From assembly GCA_947625315.1 (NCBI GenBank), contig CANQOE010000023.1, positions 1 through 10,905 on the forward strand: DNA of 10,905 nt. The letters run 5' to 3'. Below the pieces are notes generated by a model. That model was given only the letters and a program-made list of their open reading frames with translations, had not been told where the DNA came from and searched no databases. The DNA comes from an uncultured Bacilli bacterium. GTDB lineage: Bacteria > Bacillota_I > Bacilli_A > RF39 > UBA660. Below are positions 1 through 6,127 of the stretch, piece after piece. How positions within the stretch are numbered: the stretch's first letter is position 1; every line of letters begins with the position of its first letter. The position numbers and the translations under genes are program-made.

Positions 1-1
1 A

Positions 2-364
2 AACATCATAACGTATTTAATCCGGCTTGACAAGGTAAAAAGTATAGCTTATAATATAAATGAAAAGAAATTTATAACGATATTAAGGATAATAAATGCT
101 ATAGATATAAAAGAAGTAGAGAAATACATAAGAAAGGATGATGAAATAATGGAAAGTATGTATCAATTTTTAAAAGAATGGAATGAAAATAATGCAAAGA
201 ATGGATTTGAAGAGTATATGGGAGAGAAATTATATGAAGCCCAAACAAAGGGCAAAGTTGAAGAAAAGAAAAATGTTGCCAAAAAAATGTTATCTAAAAA
301 CACATCATTAGAATATATTACCGAGATTACCGGTTTAAGCAAAAAAGAAATTTTAGCATTATAA
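2..364 (+). CDS. Rpn/PD-(D/E)XK transposase-like nuclease family protein, C-terminal part (5' end outside window)
   Basis: The frame is open from base 2 to the TAA at 362-364, giving about 120 residues with no start inside the window that needs to be used. An ATG at 149 has a modest AGAAAGG 11 bases upstream, but the sequence before it reads as normal protein, so I treat that Met as internal. The last 45 residues resemble the tail of Rpn-type (recombination-promoting nuclease / 'transposase family' PD-(D/E)XK) proteins of Firmicutes: a Lys/Glu/Gly-rich helix, then AKKMLSKNTSLEYITEITGL and SKKEI, a pattern common at the ends of that family. The nuclease core would lie upstream and is not visible, so catalytic residues cannot be checked. 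Such proteins are usually multicopy and mobile-like. Family assignment rests on the tail alone and is moderate. Confidence 0.6.
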   Translation, partial: NIITYLIRLDKVKSIAYNINEKKFITILRIINAIDIKEVEKYIRKDDEIMESMYQFLKEWNENNAKNGFEEYMGEKLYEAQTKGKVEEKKNVAKKMLSKNTSLEYITEITGLSKKEILAL

Positions 365-390
365 AACTACTTCAATGGCGAAGTAGTTTT
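363..390. terminator. Bidirectional intrinsic terminator between convergent genes
   Basis: An 11-bp perfect inverted repeat, AAAACTACTTC (363-373) and GAAGTAGTTTT (380-390), encloses a 6-base loop. It starts at the stop codon of the left gene and ends five bases from the stop of the LCP gene on the other strand. The + strand side continues into a T-rich stretch (TTTTTCTTCT). The - strand side has only the four T of the stem, so termination is probably better in the + direction. Confidence 0.8.
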
Positions 391-394
391 TCTT

Positions 395-2368
395 CTATGG
401 AAGAATATCTTTTAATGGATCATCGTTTAAATCTGTGTCTTCTTGATTATTGGAAAAATCATTATTATCATATTCATTATTATTTGGGGTATCATTATCT
501 TCATCATCACCTTCTGGAGCACTGCCCGAATTAATATAAATAGTTAATTCTTCAATACCATTTAAGAGATAGCCATCTAAAATACTTTGATTACCAATTA
601 ATCCGGGATTAATATTGACATTATAATATTCACTTTCATTAGTAACCATTTCTTTATTTAAAACTATATTGTGATTTAAACACCAAGTTTCAACTTCTTC
701 AATACTCTTACCTATAAAGTTAGGCATTGTTTCTAATATTTTTCCGGTTCTAATTCCTTGACCAGTTGGTTTAGTAGTAAATTCTTCGTAAGCATCAAAA
801 TCAAAAGTTTTTATTGGTTCTTCTTTTTCGAGTTCTAGATTCACTTTCATTAATTTTACAATCGCTTCTAAAGAACCAGGATAATGACCAATCGCAGAAC
901 GCATTTCACCATTAGAAGATAAACGAACTGGTAAGTTATAATATTCTAAATATGTTTTTTGAATAGTTACAAATTCACCATCATTTAAAGAATTTAAAAG
1001 CATATTTTTTAAAACTTCATAAAAAGATAACATAGTATTTTTAGACATATTGGTATTTAAATTTTTCGTTATAGCATTTAAGATTTCTTCTATTTTATTA
1101 ATATTATCTTTATTCGCGGCTTTTTTAGCAATAGCTTCGACAATTTGTTGTTGATGTTTGTTGCGAGCAATATCACTTAAAAGATAAGCATGACGACAAC
1201 GAGCATAGGCTAAAGCTTCTTCACCATTTAAGTGTTGCATACCTGGTTCAATACATATTAATTGGTCTCCAAATTGTCTTAAAGAATTTTGCTCACATAT
1301 TTTTCCTTTGTATTCATTTATATAACTAGAGTAGTTAGGGGCTTCAACATCAACATCAATTCCATCTAAAGCTTCCACTAAATCGACAACCCCTTTAAAG
1401 TTTATTTTTAAATAATAATCAATATCTATTCCTGTAAAAGCTTCGACAGTATCTATAACACAATTAGTACCATAAGCAGCTGAGGAATTTATTTTACCAT
1501 AACTATTATGATTACAAGTAATAGGCACAAAGGTATCTCTTGGGATACTAAACATCGTGGCATTTAAAGTTTTAGGGTTAAATGTTATAAGCATTAGAGT
1601 ATCTCCATTAAAACGAGCATTAGCTTCTAAGCCATCAATCGTGGAATCAACACCCATTAAAAGAATAGTAAATGGTTCGGTTAAACTTTTATTACTAGCA
1701 ATAGTTTTATCTTGATTGGCCATCTTTTGAGAGTAAGAATAAGCTATTTTAGTATTACTAATGCCTTTAAATTCATCTTCACTAAAAATAGTTAAATAAT
1801 CGGAACTTAAAAAGATACCATCAACTTTCTTTTTTAATAAATCATCAATCATTTCATAATAACTGGAATATTCTTTAGTTTCATTTTTAGTTAATTTTTC
1901 TTTTTTAATTAATTCTTTAGCTAAAATGTTACCTTCAATATCATCTGTACTATTAATAAGTCCTAAAATACTATCACTTTCAATAGAAGTGGTATTTAAA
2001 GTAACAAGATTGGTTGTATAAGTTATATAATCTTCTTCGGCTAAATTATCAATACTATTATAAATTATATTTATATAATGATTGCTATAAGAAAAAACAA
2101 TAACAAAAGCAATAGTTAAAAAAGAGGTTAAAATAATGGTTATATTTCTTTTTAAAATTAAATTGGTTAAAGACCAGATTAAATAAATAATAGCCCATAT
2201 ACCAAAGATACCGATAATAATAAATCTAATAATAGTTTCAATACCACTTAAACCAATAAGGTTTTTAAATAGGGTAATATAGCCTATTAAATAGATGATA
2301 AAAATTATAAATGTTATAATTAAAAGAACTTTATTAGCTTTTTTTAATTTGTTAAATAATACTTTCAT
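395..2368 (-). CDS. LCP-family (LytR-CpsA-Psr) membrane protein with C-terminal PASTA-like domain
   Basis: LCP proteins attach teichoic acids or capsular glycopolymers to peptidoglycan at the outer membrane face. The 657-residue product has three hydrophobic helices (about 14-33, 44-67, 77-94), then an extracellular region of about 130 residues that may be a substrate-binding-like fold. The LCP domain follows (about 232-420), with LLMGVDS, GDTLMLITFNP, SIPRDT, KINSSAAYG, YYLKINFKGVVDLVEALDGI and DIARNKHQQQ, which correspond to the conserved LCP Asp/Arg motifs (SIPRD; the family's usual DxGRxxRQQ appears here as DIARNKHQQQ). Residues about 546-615 look like a PASTA repeat (starts MPNFIGKSIEEVE). 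The last 40 residues are acidic, Asn/Asp-rich. I choose ATG 2368: a TTG at 2419 is also in frame but lies inside the -35 box of a well-formed promoter, so it cannot be in the transcript. AGGG sits 8 bases before the ATG. It is divergent from the autolysin operon. Confidence 0.9.
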   Translation of the reverse strand: MKVLFNKLKKANKVLLIITFIIFIIYLIGYITLFKNLIGLSGIETIIRFIIIGIFGIWAIIYLIWSLTNLILKRNITIILTSFLTIAFVIVFSYSNHYINIIYNSIDNLAEEDYITYTTNLVTLNTTSIESDSILGLINSTDDIEGNILAKELIKKEKLTKNETKEYSSYYEMIDDLLKKKVDGIFLSSDYLTIFSEDEFKGISNTKIAYSYSQKMANQDKTIASNKSLTEPFTILLMGVDSTIDGLEANARFNGDTLMLITFNPKTLNATMFSIPRDTFVPITCNHNSYGKINSSAAYGTNCVIDTVEAFTGIDIDYYLKINFKGVVDLVEALDGIDVDVEAPNYSSYINEYKGKICEQNSLRQFGDQLICIEPGMQHLNGEEALAYARCRHAYLLSDIARNKHQQQIVEAIAKKAANKDNINKIEEILNAITKNLNTNMSKNTMLSFYEVLKNMLLNSLNDGEFVTIQKTYLEYYNLPVRLSSNGEMRSAIGHYPGSLEAIVKLMKVNLELEKEEPIKTFDFDAYEEFTTKPTGQGIRTGKILETMPNFIGKSIEEVETWCLNHNIVLNKEMVTNESEYYNVNINPGLIGNQSILDGYLLNGIEELTIYINSGSAPEGDDEDNDTPNNNEYDNNDFSNNQEDTDLNDDPLKDILP

Positions 2369-2390
2369 TTTTTCAACCCTATCTTTGAAT

Positions 2391-2419
2391 ATTATATAAT
2401 ATATTTTGATTGCTTGCAA
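2391..2419 (-). promoter_or_regulatory. sigmaA-type promoter of the LCP gene
   Basis: On the minus strand TTGCAA (2419-2414) is followed after exactly 17 bases by TATAAT (2396-2391). Expected transcription start is near 2384, leaving a short leader of about 16 bases that contains AGGG before ATG 2368. The -35 lies within a 12-bp inverted repeat, ATTGCTTGCAAT (2409-2420), which could be an operator or chance. Confidence 0.7.
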
Positions 2420-2453
2420 TAATTTTATGCATTTTTTTAAGGGAGAACATTGT

Positions 2454-2470
2454 TTGACAAAAAATTGACA
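2454..2470 (+). repeat. Two TTGACA direct repeats one helical turn apart
   Basis: TTGACA occurs at 2454-2459 and again at 2465-2470, an 11-base period, in the middle of the divergent promoter region. Neither copy has a convincing -10 at 16-18 bases on the + strand, so they are more likely binding-site half repeats, or decayed -35 boxes, than the active promoter. Function is inferred only from position and spacing. Confidence 0.4.
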
Positions 2471-2488
2471 TAAAGATAAGGCAATTAC

Positions 2489-2517
2489 TTGTTTAAATAA
2501 GTATTATATATTATAAT
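2489..2517 (+). promoter_or_regulatory. sigmaA-type promoter of the autolysin-cohesin operon, with overlapping palindrome
   Basis: TTGTTT (2489-2494), a 17-base spacer and TATAAT (2512-2517) precede the autolysin gene; the expected start is near 2524, giving a leader of about 22 bases with a strong ribosome site AAAGGAGGT (2532-2540) 5 bases before the ATG. An 18-base near-perfect palindrome, TACTTGTTTAAATAAGTA (2486-2503, 8 of 9 pairs), covers the -35 box and could be a repressor operator (inference). Confidence 0.65.
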
Positions 2518-2545
2518 TATTATAGACAGTCAAAGGAGGTAAAGT

Positions 2546-4300
2546 ATGAAAAAGTTAAAATTTTTTTTAAGTTTTATTTTTGTCTTTTTTTGGCTAATTA
2601 TAGGAGTAAATGCTCTAAGTAAATATGTCGTATTAATGGATTCAGTAAATATAAGAAAAGGGCCAGCGACTACTTATGGAAAGTATGCTACAGCAAAACT
2701 GGGAAGTAAATATTACTTAAATAGTGAAAATATTATAAGAGATGAACAACAAAATGGGTCATGTGATGCTGGTTGGTATCAGATAAATTATAATGGAAGT
2801 GTAGCTTATGTTTGTAGTGAATATGTCAAAGTATATGATAGTTCAGTAACAGATACAGGGACTCCCGATAATGATTGTGAAAAGGATTTAAGTAATAAAG
2901 GTTTTCCTAGTTCTTATTATAAAAGTTTATGTAGTTTAAAAAATAAATATTCTAACTGGAATTTTGAACCAATTATTACAGGATTAGATTTTAATACAGT
3001 GGTAGCACAAGAAAGTAAATGTGGTAAAAGTTATATTGAAACTAATGATATAAATTATCAAGATACTAGTTGTACAAGTATTTATTCTTCATCTAGTATT
3101 TGGAAACCTGCTTCTTTGGGGGCTGTTCGTTATTATTTAGACCCGAGAAACTTTTTAGATGAAAAAAATATTTTTGCTTTTGAAACGTTATCTTATAATA
3201 GTTATTTAGAAAGTGGCTATATAAGTGGAGTTGCGCAAGTATTAGCTAATGCTTCTTTTTATAAATATCACTCAAGTGTTGGCAATAATTTAAGTGAAGT
3301 TATGAATGATGTAGGAAAAGAAATGAATGTAAGTCCAGTATTTATTGCTTCAAGAGTTTTACAAGAATTAGGAAATACAGATAAGTTATATAATCTTTAT
3401 AGTGGGGTTTATCCTAATTATACTAATTATTACAATTTTTATAATATTGGCGTAAGTGATTCTTGTGCGAATACTAAGGGAACAACAATATGTGGTTTAG
3501 AAACGGCTAAATCACGAGGTTGGTATGGGCTAAATGCGGCGATTAAAGGGGGAGTAGAAACTATTAGTAATAATTATATTAAGAAAAATCAAAATACGCG
3601 ATATTTTCAAAAATATAATGTTAATCCAAGTGATCCAAATAAACTATATTTGAATCAATATATGACAAATATTCGGGCGCCATATGGAGAAGCTTCAACT
3701 GCTTATAGTTCTTATAATAAGGTTAATGCGCTTAATTCAACATTTACATTTTCGATTCCGGTTTATGAAAATATGCCTAATATGACAATGTTACCAACTA
3801 ATTCTAGTGATAATCAAAGTAATGGGGCAGTTGGCGAAACTAACGTTTTACCAATGGTTCCTTCAACAACTGAAGCTAATACAATTGTAACTAGCAGTGG
3901 GTATAAATTAAGTAATAATGTTGTAAATGGAGTTAATCCAGGAACTGATGTAGCCAGTTTTATAGCCAGTTTTGAAAGTGTATGTGGAAGTGGATGTGCG
4001 ACAATTAAAAATTCCCAAGGCTCAGTTATTACAACGGGACAAGTTGGAACTGGTTATACAATTACAATAAAGGGTGCTGATACTAAAGAATATACTATTG
4101 TTATATATGGTGATGGCAATGGTGATGGGAAAATATCCGCGGTCGATTTATTGTTAGTTCAAAAACATATTTTAAAAGTTCAATCTCAACAAGGTGTTTA
4201 TTTTAATGCAATTGATGTTAATAAAGATGGGAAAATATCGGCAGCAGATTTACTTCAAGTTCAAAAACATATTTTAAATATGGATAGTATAAATCAATAA
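2546..4300 (+). CDS. Secreted SH3b-glucosaminidase peptidoglycan hydrolase with C-terminal dockerin
   Basis: A 584-residue exported protein, predicted to cleave wall glycan (endo-beta-N-acetylglucosaminidase, GH73/LytB-like). Modules in order: signal peptide 1-24; bacterial SH3 domain about 29-96 (SVNIRKGPATTYGKY, GWYQINYNG); hydrolase domain about 119-408 with ASRVLQELG (candidate catalytic Glu274), YYNFYNIG at 295-302 and GWYGLNAAIKGGVETI, matching the usual family landmarks; Ser/Thr/Asn linker about 410-450; a small beta module 451-520 of the type that often precedes dockerins; and a dockerin 523-578 with two calcium-loop repeats, DGNGDGKISAVD and DVNKDGKISAAD. Ten cysteines fall in five close pairs (73/90, 111/129, 159/176, 307/316, 480/484), suggesting disulfides. 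The ATG has an ideal AAAGGAGGT. Stop and next start are 15 bases apart, so it is co-translated with the cohesin gene. Hydrolytic specificity (glucosaminidase or other) is inferred from family resemblance. Confidence 0.88.
   Translation: MKKLKFFLSFIFVFFWLIIGVNALSKYVVLMDSVNIRKGPATTYGKYATAKLGSKYYLNSENIIRDEQQNGSCDAGWYQINYNGSVAYVCSEYVKVYDSSVTDTGTPDNDCEKDLSNKGFPSSYYKSLCSLKNKYSNWNFEPIITGLDFNTVVAQESKCGKSYIETNDINYQDTSCTSIYSSSSIWKPASLGAVRYYLDPRNFLDEKNIFAFETLSYNSYLESGYISGVAQVLANASFYKYHSSVGNNLSEVMNDVGKEMNVSPVFIASRVLQELGNTDKLYNLYSGVYPNYTNYYNFYNIGVSDSCANTKGTTICGLETAKSRGWYGLNAAIKGGVETISNNYIKKNQNTRYFQKYNVNPSDPNKLYLNQYMTNIRAPYGEASTAYSSYNKVNALNSTFTFSIPVYENMPNMTMLPTNSSDNQSNGAVGETNVLPMVPSTTEANTIVTSSGYKLSNNVVNGVNPGTDVASFIASFESVCGSGCATIKNSQGSVITTGQVGTGYTITIKGADTKEYTIVIYGDGNGDGKISAVDLLLVQKHILKVQSQQGVYFNAIDVNKDGKISAADLLQVQKHILNMDSINQ
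4112..4276 (+). repeat. Dockerin duplicated calcium-binding loop-helix repeats
   Basis: Two 21-residue units (4112-4174 and 4214-4276) are nearly identical in protein and share DNA stretches such as GATGGGAAAATATC. Calcium ligands D1, N3, D5, S9 and D12 are present in both. At the positions that set cohesin recognition in type I dockerins (10/11 and 17/18) both units carry A-V or A-A, then Q-K, so the module is almost two-fold symmetric. Confidence 0.85.
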
Positions 4301-4315
4301 AAAGGAGGAAATTTT

Positions 4316-5869
4316 ATGAAAATCAAAAATATTATTTTAAAAGTGCTCTTAAGTATAATGGTATTTATTCCTTTAAATGTTAAAGCCGTAAGTGGTTCTA
4401 TAAAAGTAGATGCTCCATCCAATGTGGTGGTAGGCAATTCTATTACAGTTAAAATAACATTATCTAGTTCAGCTGTTTTAGGAGCTTGGGAATTTGATAT
4501 CAATTATGATAATAGTTATTTAACTTTAGTTTCTTCTAGTGCTGAATTTGGGGGAGACCATTTTAGCAATGCTGGCGATGGAAAAATTAAATCTAAAACT
4601 TATACTTTAAAATTTCAAGCTAAAAAAAATGGTAGCACAAATATTACCGTAGGTTCTACCGATGTTGTTGATTGGAATTATAATGATATAAGTATATCTA
4701 AAACTAATAAAAAAATTAGAATTATGACGGAACAAGAATTGCAAGATTCTTATAGTAAAGATAATAATTTAAAGTCTTTAGTAGTAAAAGCCGAAGAACA
4801 AGAATATGTGTTAGATAAAGAATTTGATAAAGATACTTTAGATTATAGTGTTACTTTACCAACGGGAATTACCAAAGTTAATATTGAAGCTACGAAAAAT
4901 GATAATACAGCGACAGTTGATGGAGCTGGAGAAGTAGAAGTAACCGAAGGGGCTAACTTAATTAATATTGTAGTAACTGCCCAAAATGGGGATAGTAAAA
5001 CCTATACTTTAACAGTTAATGTCGAAGACCAAAATCCAATTGAAGTTAAAGTAGATAAAGATACTTATGTTGTTGTTAAAAATGCAACATTACTTAATTC
5101 ACCAGCAACATTTAGTGAAACAACAGTTAAAATAAATGATTTTGATATACCAGCTTTTTATAATAATGTGGCCGACATTACTTTAGTAGGTTTAAAAAAT
5201 CCTAAGGGAGAAATTGAACTATTTATGTATGATGACGGTAATTATACAAAATATCAAGAAATAGATTTAAAAAGTCTGTTATTAATTCCTACTAAATTAA
5301 CGGAAGAATTAAATTATGAAAAGGTTAGTGTAAATATTAATGATGCTAAAGTGGAAGCATATAAAATCAGTGATGATTATGTTATAATTAGTGCTAAAAG
5401 TTTAGAAACTGGAAAAACCAATCTTTATTTATATGGTTTAAAAGAAAAAACGGCTTTAAAATATGAAGATGAACTATTTGGAAAACAAAAAGAAACAATA
5501 AAGAATTATTCTTATATAATTATTAGTTTCGCAGTTATTTCGTTAATAATGTTAATTATTATCTTTAGTTTAATTCATTCTTTACATAAAAAACAAAAGA
5601 AAATGGATAAATTTTTACAAAAACAAGAAGCTAAACTAGAGGCTACAAGAAAACTCAATAATGTAGTAGAAGAAGTGAAAAAAATAAAAGAACAAGAAAC
5701 TAAAAAAGAAAGAAAAGAAGAAAAGAAAAAAGAAGTTGTTAAAAAAGAGGAAGAACAAGTTAAAGTACAAGAAGTAGATAATAAAGTATCGGAAGAAACG
5801 GAAGAAATATATAATATTTTTGAAGATGACCGAAAAATGCGCAATAAAGTGAAGAAAAGAAATAAATAA
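4316..5869 (+). CDS. Membrane-anchored cohesin / cadherin-like beta-sandwich protein with charged cytoplasmic tail
   Basis: A 517-residue type I membrane protein. Modules: signal peptide 1-24 (ends NVKA); cohesin-like domain about 25-138 (VVVGNSITVKITLS, LGAWEFDINYDNSYLTLV, ending KKIRI), the fold that binds dockerins; cadherin-like beta-sandwich (PF12733 type) about 148-236 (NNLKSLVVKA, FDKDTLDYSVTLP, YTLTVNVED); an unrecognised extracellular region about 240-390; one transmembrane helix about 399-422; and a 95-residue Lys/Glu-rich tail, probably coiled coil, ending in EEIYNIFEDD and a basic cluster. It contains no cysteine. The start has AAAGGAGG (4301-4308) 7 bases upstream and follows the dockerin-bearing hydrolase by 15 bases. 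Inference: it is the membrane receptor for that hydrolase and perhaps other dockerin proteins. The cohesin call is from sequence pattern and should be confirmed by profile search. Confidence 0.8.
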   Translation: MKIKNIILKVLLSIMVFIPLNVKAVSGSIKVDAPSNVVVGNSITVKITLSSSAVLGAWEFDINYDNSYLTLVSSSAEFGGDHFSNAGDGKIKSKTYTLKFQAKKNGSTNITVGSTDVVDWNYNDISISKTNKKIRIMTEQELQDSYSKDNNLKSLVVKAEEQEYVLDKEFDKDTLDYSVTLPTGITKVNIEATKNDNTATVDGAGEVEVTEGANLINIVVTAQNGDSKTYTLTVNVEDQNPIEVKVDKDTYVVVKNATLLNSPATFSETTVKINDFDIPAFYNNVADITLVGLKNPKGEIELFMYDDGNYTKYQEIDLKSLLLIPTKLTEELNYEKVSVNINDAKVEAYKISDDYVIISAKSLETGKTNLYLYGLKEKTALKYEDELFGKQKETIKNYSYIIISFAVISLIMLIIIFSLIHSLHKKQKKMDKFLQKQEAKLEATRKLNNVVEEVKKIKEQETKKERKEEKKKEVVKKEEEQVKVQEVDNKVSEETEEIYNIFEDDRKMRNKVKKRNK

Positions 5870-5870
5870 C

Positions 5871-5899
5871 TTGCAATCTTTCTTTTTTCTTGTTAAAAT
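5871..5899 (+). promoter_or_regulatory. Extended -10 promoter of the T-box/valS unit
   Basis: TTGCAA (5871-5876), a 17-base spacer and TAAAAT (5894-5899), with TG one base upstream of the -10 (5891-5892). Expected start is near 5906, just before the T-box stem I. It begins two bases after the cohesin-protein stop codon; no GC-rich terminator separates the two units. Confidence 0.65.
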
Positions 5900-5905
5900 A
5901 ATAAA

Positions 5906-6107
5906 TAGAAAAACGAAAGACATGAGGAGTAAAAGAAGCGTTTTTATAGAGAACTAATAAATGGTGGAATATTAGTAAAATTAATCTTTGAAGGTTGCTT
6001 GTCTAGTTGGCATATTGCTCGCAGTTTGTTGCGTTATCAAAAATTAAGTTAAATGAAAAGGTGGTACCGTGTCTTTTAAAAGCACCCTTTAGGTATGACC
6101 TTTTTTT
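5906..6107 (+). promoter_or_regulatory. Valine-specific T-box riboswitch leader
   Basis: T-box leaders sense uncharged tRNA and allow read-through into the synthetase gene when charging is low. Stem I base is AGACA (5918-5922) with TGTCT (6000-6004). An AGTA loop element (5928-5931) lies on the 5' side. The distal stem ACTAAT/ATTAGT (5953-5958/5971-5976) carries the conserved terminal-loop motif GGTGGAA (5963-5969). In the specifier loop, GAAG is followed by GTT (5994-5996), a valine codon, and then a purine. A further stem is CGCA/TGCG (6020-6023/6030-6033). The T-box AAGGTGGTACCGTG is at 6058-6071; its UGGU (6062-6065) pairs with the ACCA end expected for tRNA-Val (discriminator A). The antiterminator pairs AAAGG (6057-6061) with CCTTT (6086-6090) and GTG with CAC, leaving the seven-base bulge UGGUACC. 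Confidence 0.92.
6056..6107 (+). terminator. T-box-controlled terminator of the valS leader
   Basis: AAAAGGTGGTACC (6056-6068) can pair with GGTATGACCTTTT (6092-6104): 7 and 4 base pairs around a two-base interruption (one G-U wobble, one G-G). It encloses the GTG...CAC hairpin and is followed by seven T (6101-6107). This helix is exclusive with the antiterminator because both use the AAAGG of the T-box. A small local AGGT-ATG-ACCT hairpin (6091-6101) is the only other candidate before the T run. Confidence 0.6.
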
Positions 6108-6127
6108 AATGGAAAGGTAGAATTAAA

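Noticed and set aside
149..364. Independent 71-residue gene starting at ATG 149
   Set aside because: The frame is open and protein-like to the window edge, and the tail matches the end of a longer family, so this is better read as the C-terminus of a cut gene.
2369..2419. In-frame N-terminal extension of the LCP protein from TTG 2419
   Set aside because: The TTG is within the -35 box of a promoter with perfect 17-base spacing and TATAAT, and no ribosome site precedes it; ATG 2368 has AGGG at a suitable distance.
4294..4503. Minus-strand frame at the dockerin/cohesin gene junction
   Set aside because: It overlaps the start of the well-supported cohesin-protein gene, with no promoter or ribosome site of its own.
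2546..5869. True cellulosome (plant cell-wall degrading) locus
   Set aside because: Despite dockerin and cohesin modules there is no carbohydrate-binding module, scaffoldin with repeated cohesins, or plant-polysaccharide hydrolase; the enzyme is of the peptidoglycan hydrolase type.
5852..5891. AAGAAAAGAAA / TTTCTTTTTTCTT as a terminator for the cohesin-protein gene
   Set aside because: Almost all A-T pairs with unequal arms and inside the coding end and next promoter; composition bias explains it better.
5575..5923. Two minus-strand frames rich in Ser/Phe/Leu
   Set aside because: They are reverse-strand shadows of the Lys/Glu-rich cytoplasmic tail of the cohesin protein, with biased composition and no ribosome sites.
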